Source: SZUA-442 sp035461905 (GTDB taxonomy: Bacteria; Actinomycetota; Acidimicrobiia; Spongiisociales; UBA5794). From it: 15,792 nt of DNA. Position numbers and translations under genes: made by a program. Positions 1 through 6,144 of the stretch are shown piece by piece; within the stretch, counting starts at the first letter, position 1, and every line of letters begins with the position of its first letter. The stretch covers positions 1 through 15,792 of the forward strand of contig DATHUV010000141.1 of the NCBI GenBank assembly GCA_035461905.1, given 5' to 3'. A model generated the notes under the pieces. It was not told where the DNA came from. It was given only the letters and a program-made list of their open reading frames with translations, and did not search any database.

Positions 1-213
1 GTCGGATCGGCACGTTCCGCTGCGCCCACGACGAGGTTCAGCCGGCGCACCGTATGGTCGGCTCATGTCGCCGGAGTCGGATTTGCTGTGGGTGTCCTCG
101 CCCTTCCCCTCGGACCTGAGAGCATCGTCGTTGCCCTGGCCGCGATGCTGTCCTTCTTCGGCTTCGTGATCTGGACGCTGTCGCTTCGGAACGACCTCAG
201 CGGCGATCGGTGA
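1..213 (+). CDS. C-terminal end of a membrane protein (5' end outside window)
   Basis: Frame 1 is open from the first base to the TGA at 211-213 and gives about 70 residues. A basic stretch (RFSRRTVWS) is followed by two hydrophobic segments, around residues 23-39 and 43-61, separated by a short PLGPES turn. The protein ends in a short polar tail (SLRNDLSGDR). This is the usual look of the last two transmembrane helices of an integral membrane protein. The family cannot be recognised from this fragment. The methyltransferase gene starts 67 bases downstream on the same strand, so the two may be co-transcribed. That the frame is coding rests on the open frame and helix pattern; the identity is unknown. 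Confidence 0.55.
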   Translation, partial: VGSARSAAPTTRFSRRTVWSAHVAGVGFAVGVLALPLGPESIVVALAAMLSFFGFVIWTLSLRNDLSGDR

Positions 214-280
214 CCACCATCGGAAGCGCAGACCGAATCGACCCGACCCGGCGGGGGTCGATTCCGGTGGGAGTCACCCC

Positions 281-883
281 GTGAAGGCCTGGATCTACGA
301 CACGATCTACCGGTTCGGCGCCCCGTGGGACCGGGTCGGGGTCCGCGGGGACCTCATCGATCTGATCACGAGTGGTCTGGTCGACCCCGATCGCTACCCG
401 CGCTCGATCGATCTCGGCTGCGGGACCGGAGCCAACGTGGTCTACCTGGCCGAGCAGGGGTTCGAGTCGCACGGCGTCGACTACTCGCGCGTCGCGGTGG
501 ACAAGGCCCGGAAGCGAGCGGTCGATGCTGGGGTCGACGTCGACCTGATCGTCGGTGACCTGACCGGTGGCTCATTGCCCGGCCTTGAGGGCTCCTTCGA
601 CTTCCTGGTCGACTTCGGCACCCTCGACGACCTGCGCGGGAACGACCGCGCGGCGATGGCAGGGCTTGCCACTGCTCTTGCGCGCCCTGGGGCTCGCTTC
701 CTCGAATGGTGCTTCTACGGGGAGACGGAGCAGCTCCCCCGGTTCAGCTTCCGAGGTACGTCGAGGATGAGCCACATCGCACCAGGTGAGCTCGAAGAGT
801 TGTTCGGGGACTCCTGGGTCGTCGAACCATTCTCAGCCAACCCGCAATGGCGCTCCGCCTGCTTCCTCCTCACCCGGAGCTGA
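281..883 (+). CDS. Class I SAM-dependent methyltransferase
   Basis: This 200-residue protein has a Rossmann-fold methyltransferase core. Motif I is DLGCGTGAN at residues 44-52 (SAM-binding glycine loop). The acidic end of strand 2 is GVDYS, with D67 expected to bind the ribose hydroxyls. VGDL at 91-94 fits the adenine-contacting motif, and FDFLVDFGTLDDL around 106-118 is strand 4. The length is typical of small stand-alone enzymes of the Methyltransf_11/25 type. The start is a GTG at 281 with GGTGGGAG at 266-273 as ribosome binding site. The substrate cannot be told from sequence: SAM binding is supported, and the acceptor could be a small molecule or a lipid. The C-terminal third is less conserved and would carry acceptor specificity. 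It converges with the hydrolase gene that ends at 1205. Confidence 0.85.
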   Translation: MKAWIYDTIYRFGAPWDRVGVRGDLIDLITSGLVDPDRYPRSIDLGCGTGANVVYLAEQGFESHGVDYSRVAVDKARKRAVDAGVDVDLIVGDLTGGSLPGLEGSFDFLVDFGTLDDLRGNDRAAMAGLATALARPGARFLEWCFYGETEQLPRFSFRGTSRMSHIAPGELEELFGDSWVVEPFSANPQWRSACFLLTRS

Positions 884-1204
884 CACCCAGCGAGGTTGAG
901 ACGCCGGCGAGATGTTCCACGGCTCGGAGATTTCGGCCGCCAATCGTCTCCCATCAGGACCGGAGACCGACCACTCCGTACTCGGCAGCCTTCTGCCTGC
1001 GAGCTGGGGATCGACGCCTCAAACGACAAGGGTCCTCCCTCAGGGGGGACGGGCGAACGTAGTGAGCCAGGGGGGCATGCGAGCCTGCGAGCACGAACGT
1101 GGAAAGCGACCAGGGGTGAGTCGCACTCTATCCCCCCTGCATCGTCGCTGCGCTCCTCTGCCGTCCCCCCTGAAGGGAGGGACGATGTGGTCGTACCGTT
1201 GGAC
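884..1204. other. Gene-free convergent intergenic region with inverted repeats
   Basis: This 321-base stretch lies between the convergent stops of the methyltransferase (+) and the hydrolase (-). The first 150 bases show nothing recognisable. The remainder is packed with G-run/C-run inverted repeats, described as a separate feature. Short open frames crossing it have no family signature and no good ribosome binding site, so no gene is called. Confidence 0.6.
1032..1183. repeat. Nested imperfect inverted repeat, possibly a bidirectional terminator
   Basis: The left arm GTCCTCCCTCAGGGGGGACG (1032-1051) matches the reverse complement of 1162-1183 apart from two single-base gaps. Inside it, CAGGGGGG (1068-1075) pairs perfectly with CCCCCCTG (1132-1139). 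Between the G/C runs, each arm carries a short motif of the GAGCGnnGCGAGC type (GCGAACGTAGTGAGC at 1053-1067; GTCGCTGCGCTCC at 1144-1156). Each outer arm can also fold on itself through its C-run and G-run. The position between two convergent stop codons suits a transcription stop for both strands, although there is no T-tract. It could instead be a copy of a dispersed intergenic repeat family. The structure is seen directly; the function is inferred. Confidence 0.55.
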
Positions 1205-2125
1205 CTACGGCGTTTCGGTGATCCTCGACATCAGGGTGAGGGTGGCTTCGATGATCTGGGATTGGGCTTCGGTGCGGGTGATGCCGGGTTGGCCGTCGCC
1301 GGGTTGGAGGCCGTAGTCGCCGAAGTCCGAGTGGACGGCGCCCTCGATGGGTACGAAGACCGCGTTCGGTGGCAGGTCTGAGGCTGAGGCGAGGATCCGG
1401 TCCGGCTCGGCGAGCCCGTCGTTCGTGCCGTAGATCGACGACACGGCGAGGCCGGAGCGATCGGAGACATCGGACGAGGGAAATGACGCGTACAGGACGA
1501 GGCCGACGATCTCGCCGTAGTTGTCCTCACTCGAGGAGGCGACGACACCCCCGAGGGAGTGGCCGCCCACGGCCCACCGGTCGAGTTCCGTGTCGTCATT
1601 GACCCAATTGGCGGCGTAGCTGGTCGAGAAGAACGCGATGCCGAGTGGGGGTTTCACGATGACAACCCGGTATCCCGCCTCGACGATCGGTGTGAGGATG
1701 TGTGCGTACGCCCGTGCGTCGACCCGTGCGCCCGGATAGAAGATGAAGCCCGCCGACGGGTCCGAGCCGATGGGCTCCATGAGGATCCGGGACCAGTTCT
1801 GCGTGACGGAGACCGTTGCGGACCCCTCCATGGCGTCGAGGGCGATGTCGGTCGCACCGAACGGCTTCAGCCAGAACGCGACGATCGTGAACACGACGAA
1901 CACGACCGCTCCGAGGATCGACAGCCAACGCTTGTACGGCCGGTCGGGGTGCCTGAGGGCCCACACGACGGTCGCCACACCCGCCACGATGAGGCCGACG
2001 TAGAACACTCCGTAGGAGGGGTGTCCGGCGGTGATCGGACCCCAGTTCGTAATCAGCAGCCAGAGCGACACGACTGCCGCAGCTCCGCCAGCGAGGTCGG
2101 CGGGGCGTCTCGAGATGTTCTGCAT
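1205..2125 (-). CDS. Membrane-anchored alpha/beta hydrolase
   Basis: The protein has 306 residues. Three hydrophobic segments (about 11-29, 36-57 and 66-86) are followed by a compact alpha/beta-hydrolase domain (about 125-306). The nucleophile elbow is GGHSLGG with S190, the likely acid is D236 in YGTND, and the likely base is H265 in GAVHSDFGDYG. The AGFIFYPGARVD strand and the FGDYG..PGDG tail are features of the Abhydrolase_5-like family. The start is the ATG at 2125, preceded by GGTGGGAG. The open frame extends further upstream, but that would overlap the permease gene and adds no conserved sequence. It ends in TAG at 1205-1207. The catalytic domain lies after the last helix; which side of the membrane it faces is not clear. 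It follows the ABC-2 permease gene by 49 bases and is probably the last gene of that operon. The substrate is unknown; an ester or lipid is a guess from context. Confidence 0.8.
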   Translation of the reverse strand: MQNISRRPADLAGGAAAVVSLWLLITNWGPITAGHPSYGVFYVGLIVAGVATVVWALRHPDRPYKRWLSILGAVVFVVFTIVAFWLKPFGATDIALDAMEGSATVSVTQNWSRILMEPIGSDPSAGFIFYPGARVDARAYAHILTPIVEAGYRVVIVKPPLGIAFFSTSYAANWVNDDTELDRWAVGGHSLGGVVASSSEDNYGEIVGLVLYASFPSSDVSDRSGLAVSSIYGTNDGLAEPDRILASASDLPPNAVFVPIEGAVHSDFGDYGLQPGDGQPGITRTEAQSQIIEATLTLMSRITETP

Positions 2126-2174
2126 CGAGGGATTCTCCCACCCGGCGGCCACGACCGATCCGGTGGGCGGTCGA

Positions 2175-3335
2175 TCAGGCGGTACGCATCGACCGTCGGA
2201 GGCGGAACCCTGCAACGGTGAGCAGAACGGCCGCGTACGCAGCGAGTACCCCGAGTTCGGGGAGGATGTCGACGATCGTCCCGTCCTGGCGTACGAGGAC
2301 CGCGAACGCGTCCATGGCCCAGGCGTGGGGAGTGAGATGCGCGACCCGCTGCATCGTGTCGGAGAAGAGCTCGATCGGGATCATGCATCCGCCAAGGGCT
2401 GCGAGACCGAGCCCGAGCATGACCCCCACGCCTCCCGCCTGCTGGTCGTTCTTGAAGACCGTGCCCATGAGCATCGCCGCGCCCGCTGCCACGGCGCCGA
2501 AGAGGATCATCACGGCGGCAGCACCGAGCGGGTCGCCCCAGTTGACCTGGAACAGGAGGAGCGTGGCGAACAAGATGTAGAGGCCCTGCACCATCACGAC
2601 ACTGAACCGTCCGAGGCCCTCCCCGGTCACCACGGTGCCCGCAGAGGTGGGAGTCGACAGCATGCGGCTCGCCACGCCGAGCCGGCGCGTCTCGATGATG
2701 GCCGCCGACCCTGTGAGGCCGGTGAGGAACATGAACAGGACGAGCGAAGACGAGGCCCCGAGATCGAACTGGCCGAGGGAGGACGGGAAGATCGCCTCAC
2801 CGACCGTCTCGACGCTCACCACGACCCCGGTGACGGTCGGGTGGAGGGTCCCTGCCAGGGCGAGGGAGTCGTCGAATGGCACATCCGTCTCGGCCGATGC
2901 GAACCGGGCCGCGCGGATCACCGTGGCCTGATCGGTCACCTCCGATCCGACGATCGTTTGGAACACCGCGGCATCGGGCCGAGCGAGAAACCCGACCTCT
3001 GCCGTGCCACCGTCGCGTAGGAGTTCGTCGTAGCCGGCCGGGATGACGACGGCTGCCTGAACCGTCCCGCGCTCCACCGCAGCCACGGCATCGTCGGAGT
3101 CCTCGTACCGGACGATCTCGATGTCGTCGCGATCATCGAACGACAGAGCGAGGGACTCTCCGAGGTCGCCCGCACCGCTCTCCACGACGATCCCGAGTCC
3201 AGGCACAAACGAGCCGCCGAATTGGGCGCCGATGATGACGATGATCCCAATTGGCAGGATGAAGACGAAGAAGATGTTGGAGCGCTCCCTCACGAGGCGC
3301 ACCATGGCCACCCACGCGATCGTCAGGGCCTTCAC
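2175..3335 (-). CDS. ABC-2 type transporter permease (second permease)
   Basis: This 386-residue protein has the ABC2_membrane_3 layout. There is one N-terminal helix (about 20-38), a large extracytoplasmic domain (about 40-205), then a run of five or six hydrophobic helices to the end, with a basic C-terminus (RLRRSMRTA). The start is chosen as the GTG at 3335. It overlaps the TGA of the preceding permease as GTGA, which points to translational coupling, and GGAAGGGG lies upstream. An upstream extension of the open frame is only the other-frame reading of the preceding gene. It should pair with the permease at 3332-4522 as a heterodimeric channel driven by the ATPase at 4522-5463. The ATPase plus two ABC2_membrane_3 permeases resembles the linearmycin-resistance type exporters (LnrLMN) in layout. 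The actual substrate is not shown by the sequence. Confidence 0.88.
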   Translation of the reverse strand: MKALTIAWVAMVRLVRERSNIFFVFILPIGIIVIIGAQFGGSFVPGLGIVVESGAGDLGESLALSFDDRDDIEIVRYEDSDDAVAAVERGTVQAAVVIPAGYDELLRDGGTAEVGFLARPDAAVFQTIVGSEVTDQATVIRAARFASAETDVPFDDSLALAGTLHPTVTGVVVSVETVGEAIFPSSLGQFDLGASSSLVLFMFLTGLTGSAAIIETRRLGVASRMLSTPTSAGTVVTGEGLGRFSVVMVQGLYILFATLLLFQVNWGDPLGAAAVMILFGAVAAGAAMLMGTVFKNDQQAGGVGVMLGLGLAALGGCMIPIELFSDTMQRVAHLTPHAWAMDAFAVLVRQDGTIVDILPELGVLAAYAAVLLTVAGFRLRRSMRTA

Positions 3336-4522
3336 GTCGCGAGCCCCTTCCGGGAGAACCGGGCCATCGCGAGGGCCCAGGTGACAACCGTGAAGACTGC
3401 AAGGCCAGCCATCGACGGCACGATCATCGACAGGCCTCCCCCGCCTGCGAGGTCGGACAGACCCAACAGGAACCACCGGTGCGGACTGAGATACGACAGG
3501 TACGCGAGGACGCCGCTCCCGAGGTCCGACGGGAAGAAGACACCACCGATCATTCCAAGACCCACGGCGATGATGGACATGAGGTTGCCTGCCTGTTCCG
3601 GCGTCTTCGCAAAGGCGGCAACGACCATCATGATCCCGGTCGCCGAAGCCACGCCCATCACGATGAGGAGCGCGACCCCGACCGGGTTCCCCCACGACGC
3701 GCCGATCAGGACCGACGACGCCACGACAAGCAAGGTCATCGACACGAGCCCGAGGACGAAGCTGACGATGGCCTTTCCGACGACGATGCTCAGCATCCGG
3801 ATCGGGGCGGCGAGGAGCCGCCTGATCGTCCCCTGCTGGGTCTCCTCCAAGAGGCCGTTGACCCCGAACGAGACCGTGAAGAAGAGGAAGAACACCGACA
3901 TCGATGCGGCGAAGAACGTCGCGAGGTCGAGCTGACGGACCGCTGTCTCGACGGCGCCCACGGTGATCGCCTGCGGGAGCCCGGCAGCCACACGCTCGGA
4001 GAGCTCGGCAACGAGCTCCGGGGACGGCGACCCGCCCGAAGCGGCGATCGCCGTCGTCACGGCGAGCTGGGACGTGCGCACCTCCGAGGCAAAGCCCTCG
4101 GTGATGGCCCTGGCGATCTCGACCGAGGTGGGATTGTCCGGGCTCGCGATGATCATCACGCTCGCGTCCCGTCCCGCGACGACAGCGTCGGAGAACCCGG
4201 GCGGGATGACGATCGAGGCGGCCACGTCGTTGCCCTCCGCGAGCGTCCGCGCTTCTTCAAGTGATGCGGGGCGCTGCGCGACCTCGATGATCCCCTCGGT
4301 ATCGAGCTGGTCGAGGACTCCGACGAACCCCGAGGAGACGGCACCATTGTCCTGATCGGTCACCGCGAACACGGGTACGAACGCACCCTCGGCGACGTCC
4401 CCGAGGACTGCGTTGAAGATGAACGCGAGGCCGAGCGGGGCGATGACGCCGAGAATGAACGCCGAACGGTCCCGGATACGGAGCCGAAGGTCCTTCGCCG
4501 CGATGAGCCCTGCCGCCCCCAT
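3332..4522 (-). CDS. ABC-2 type transporter permease (first permease)
   Basis: This 396-residue protein shares the layout of its neighbour. The N-terminal AKDLRLRIRDR amphipathic stretch comes before one helix (about 20-42). An extracytoplasmic domain (about 45-215) includes the EGNDVAASIVIPPGFSDAV segment typical of ABC2_membrane_3 proteins. The C-terminal membrane part has about five helices from around 220 on, with the EETQQGTIRRLLAAPIR coupling loop before the second helix. The ATG at 4522 overlaps the ATPase stop codon by one base (TGATG), and its own TGA overlaps the next start (GTGA), so all three genes should be translated together. It is probably one half of a heterodimeric export channel. 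Specificity is unknown. Confidence 0.88.
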   Translation of the reverse strand: MGAAGLIAAKDLRLRIRDRSAFILGVIAPLGLAFIFNAVLGDVAEGAFVPVFAVTDQDNGAVSSGFVGVLDQLDTEGIIEVAQRPASLEEARTLAEGNDVAASIVIPPGFSDAVVAGRDASVMIIASPDNPTSVEIARAITEGFASEVRTSQLAVTTAIAASGGSPSPELVAELSERVAAGLPQAITVGAVETAVRQLDLATFFAASMSVFFLFFTVSFGVNGLLEETQQGTIRRLLAAPIRMLSIVVGKAIVSFVLGLVSMTLLVVASSVLIGASWGNPVGVALLIVMGVASATGIMMVVAAFAKTPEQAGNLMSIIAVGLGMIGGVFFPSDLGSGVLAYLSYLSPHRWFLLGLSDLAGGGGLSMIVPSMAGLAVFTVVTWALAMARFSRKGLAT

Positions 4523-5463
4523 CAGTCGCGCAGCGCCTTGCCGGTCAGGTGGAGGAACACCGACTCGAGGTCCGGTTCGGTGATCTCGACCGAGGTGATG
4601 TACGCACCGGCTCCGGCGGCCGCACCGAGGATCGCCGGGAGGGCACCGCTGCCGTCTGAAGAGACAACGTCGATTCCCCCGTCGGATGGTGTCACGGCCT
4701 GGACGACGTCGAGGCGACCGATCGCATCGACGGCACCGTCGAGGGTCCCGGAGGCACCGAGCCGGATGATGTCGCGACCCCCGACGAGGGCGGTGAGTTC
4801 GCGTCGGGTGCCCTCGGCCTTGATGCGGCCCTCGTCGATGATCCCGACCCGGTCACACAGCCGCTCGGCCTCTTCCATGTAGTGGGTCGTGTAGAGGACC
4901 GCCAGGCCCTCGACAGCGAGGTTCTCCACGCTCGACAGGATGGCGTTACGTGACTGGGGATCCACACCGACCGTCGGCTCGTCGAGGATGAGCAGACGAG
5001 GCCGGTGCAGCAGCCCGATGCCGATGTTGAGGCGGCGCTGCATGCCCCCCGAGTACTCCTTGGCGCGGTCGCCCGCCCGGTCCGACAACCCGATGACCTC
5101 GAGTACCTCATCCACTCGGGCTGTGAGGTCGCTGCCGCCCAACCCGTAGAGCCTGCCGAAGAACCAGAGGTTCTCCCGGCCGGTGAGGTCCGGGTAGATC
5201 GCGAGTTCCTGGGGAACGAGCCCGATGAGGTTCTTCGTGGCGATGCTCGTCGTCGTCATCGTCTCACCGGCGATGCGCACGGACCCTGCGTCAGCCTCGA
5301 GAAGCCCGGCGATCATCGAGATCGAGGTGGTCTTGCCGGCGCCGTTCGGTCCGAGGAGCCCGTACGTCTCACTCTGCTCGATCCAGAACCCGACACCGTC
5401 GACAGCGAGCAGGTCGCCGAACGCCTTCCGCAGGCCTTCGACCTCGAGTACCAACGAACCCAT
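4522..5463 (-). CDS. ABC-2 exporter ATP-binding protein
   Basis: This 313-residue protein has a complete ABC ATPase motif set. Walker A is GPNGAGKT (38-45), the Q-loop is VPQ with Q85, the signature is SGGMQ (138-142) as is usual for the drug/ABC-2 group, Walker B is LLILDE (157-162), and H194 is the switch histidine. The C-terminal 80 residues, ending ITEPDLESVFLHLTGKALRD, form the DUF4162-like domain of ABC-2 ATPases. The start is the ATG at 5463 with GGGGGAGG just upstream. A longer frame to 5574 lacks conserved residues and would run through an intergenic repeat, so it is rejected. It energises the two permeases encoded directly downstream. A possible -10 box TAAGGT lies at 5497-5492, giving a short leader. 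Confidence 0.93.
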   Translation of the reverse strand: MGSLVLEVEGLRKAFGDLLAVDGVGFWIEQSETYGLLGPNGAGKTTSISMIAGLLEADAGSVRIAGETMTTTSIATKNLIGLVPQELAIYPDLTGRENLWFFGRLYGLGGSDLTARVDEVLEVIGLSDRAGDRAKEYSGGMQRRLNIGIGLLHRPRLLILDEPTVGVDPQSRNAILSSVENLAVEGLAVLYTTHYMEEAERLCDRVGIIDEGRIKAEGTRRELTALVGGRDIIRLGASGTLDGAVDAIGRLDVVQAVTPSDGGIDVVSSDGSGALPAILGAAAGAGAYITSVEITEPDLESVFLHLTGKALRD

Positions 5464-5491
5464 GCGCCTCCCCCGACTCGTGACGGCCCCC

Positions 5492-5497
5492 ACCTTA
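5492..5497 (-). promoter_or_regulatory. Possible -10 box (TAAGGT) of the ABC-2/hydrolase operon
   Basis: TAAGGT on the minus strand fits TAnnnT and would place the transcript start near 5485, giving a leader of about 22 bases that contains the GGGGGAGG ribosome binding site. No good -35 hexamer is visible at the usual distance. The call rests on position and on the similar boxes before other genes here. Confidence 0.35.
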
Positions 5498-5522
5498 AGC
5501 GCGCGAGCAATCCCGCGCCCTA

Positions 5523-5615
5523 CGTGAGTCCTTGACCCACGGCCCTCTCTGCGTCGCAATGATGTGTTTCCCACGCCGGGCGTGAGTCGGTGACCTACGG
5601 CCCTCTCTGCGTCGC
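5523..5615. repeat. Pair of 35-base direct repeats
   Basis: Copies at 5523-5557 and 5581-5615 (58 bases apart) both begin CGTGAGTC and end ACGGCCCTCTCTGCGTCGC. They differ at three positions (repeat positions 9, 10 and 16). The copies lie between divergent genes, so they could be duplicated regulator sites or a remnant of a dispersed intergenic element. Confidence 0.6.
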
Positions 5616-5625
5616 CTCGCTCCGC

Positions 5626-5646
5626 GTCTCTCCCGCGGGGAGAGAC
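5626..5646. repeat. Perfect hairpin, 9-base stem and 3-base loop
   Basis: GTCTCTCCC (5626-5634), loop GCG, and GGGAGAGAC (5638-5646) are exactly complementary. No T-tract follows on either strand, so a classical intrinsic terminator is not supported. A protein-binding palindrome or repeat-element core is as likely. Confidence 0.5.
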
Positions 5647-5658
5647 ATAAGAAGTGGC

Positions 5659-5741
5659 GCGAGCTTCGCTCGCTCCATCCTCAGAGGGAAGGTTGTCGAG
5701 CTCCGCTCGCTCCTCTCAGTCCCTTGGGGTTCGCTCGCTCC
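5659..5741. repeat. Cluster of GAGCGnnGCGAGC-type motifs
   Basis: GCGAGC-TTC-GCTCGC (5659-5673) is a perfect small hairpin. Two further copies of its right half (CGCTCGCTCC at 5704-5713 and 5732-5741) follow at 37 and 28 bases. Related motifs occur at 1053-1067, 1144-1156 and 15592-15606, always between genes, so this is probably a dispersed intergenic repeat of this genome. Confidence 0.5.
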
Positions 5742-5751
5742 TCCGGTTGGG

Positions 5752-5757
5752 TAGCGT
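5752..5757 (+). promoter_or_regulatory. Possible -10 box (TAGCGT), leaderless start
   Basis: TAGCGT ends six bases before the GTG at 5764, so transcription would begin at or next to the start codon. No clear ribosome binding site precedes that GTG, which fits leaderless translation. No convincing -35 is visible. Confidence 0.4.
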
Positions 5758-5763
5758 TGCGGG

Positions 5764-6009
5764 GTGCTGACGGTGCTGCAGGTCTCGACCGATGTTCAGG
5801 ACATCTTCGCCTTGGATCTGCTGATCAAGCAGCTGGCGCTCGCGCTCGGGCTTGCGATGGTGCTCGGGAACGGATACGCCATCTACAAGAACCGTAAGGG
5901 CGACAAACCCAAGGACGAGGAGGGCGAGTTCCGTCCCGGACGGGCGTACTGGCTCCTGGGGGTCGGGATGCTGATCGCTACTTGGGGAGCCGTCAGCCTG
6001 CTCTCCTGA
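5764..6009 (+). CDS. Small two-helix membrane protein, function unknown
   Basis: This 81-residue protein has two hydrophobic segments (about 20-40 and 61-79). They are joined by a highly charged linker, YKNRKGDKPKDEEGEF (41-56). The first helix contains a central LGNGYAIY stretch and the second is rich in Gly and Trp. By the positive-inside rule, the basic linker probably sits in the cytoplasm with both ends outside. I do not recognise the family and assign no function. The GTG at 5764 is preferred because a -10-like box sits exactly upstream; a GTG nine bases later is an alternative. It is the first of two rightward genes, but the next gene appears to have its own promoter. Confidence 0.65.
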   Translation: MLTVLQVSTDVQDIFALDLLIKQLALALGLAMVLGNGYAIYKNRKGDKPKDEEGEFRPGRAYWLLGVGMLIATWGAVSLLS

Positions 6010-6047
6010 GTCGGTCGGATACGCTGCGTGGCGGGCTGAAACATTTT

Positions 6048-6079
6048 TTGTTACGCGGCGGTCCTCGACCGTGTAGTGT
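6048..6079 (+). promoter_or_regulatory. Possible promoter with a dyad in the spacer
   Basis: TAGTGT (6074-6079) fits the TAnnnT -10 pattern. A TTGTTACGC stretch at 6048-6056 could supply the -35 (TTACGC gives a 17-base spacer). The perfect dyad CGGTC-CTC-GACCG (6059-6071) lies exactly in the spacer, where a repressor could act. A T6 run (6044-6049) sits just upstream. The transcript would have a leader of about 60 bases carrying GAAGGAAGG. This is inferred from sequence pattern only. Confidence 0.35.
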
Positions 6080-6144
6080 GGCTCGCAAGCTTCAGACCGA
6101 TACTGCATCGGCCCCAATACATAGGCCCGAAGGAAGGCAATCCC

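Larger units (their letters stand above)
5464..5763. other. Divergent intergenic region rich in short repeats
   Basis: The 300 bases between the ATPase gene (-) and the small membrane protein gene (+) hold possible promoters at both ends. In between lie a 35-base direct repeat, a perfect hairpin (5626-5646) and three copies of CGCTCGCTCC (5667-5676, 5704-5713, 5732-5741). No gene is seen: open frames crossing it are low-complexity readings of the repeats. Confidence 0.6.

Noticed and set aside
884..1204. Possible attachment site or mobile-element remnant
   Set aside because: No tRNA end, integrase, transposase or target-site duplication is visible; only intergenic inverted repeats are supported.
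896..1381. Plus-strand open frames crossing the inverted-repeat region
   Set aside because: Translations are driven by repeat sequence and by the antisense of the hydrolase, with no good start signal.
2031..3020. Long plus-strand open frame opposite the ABC-2 permease
   Set aside because: It is rich in Arg, Asp, His and Glu without any fold signature, as expected for the antisense of GC-rich coding sequence; the minus-strand permease is well supported.
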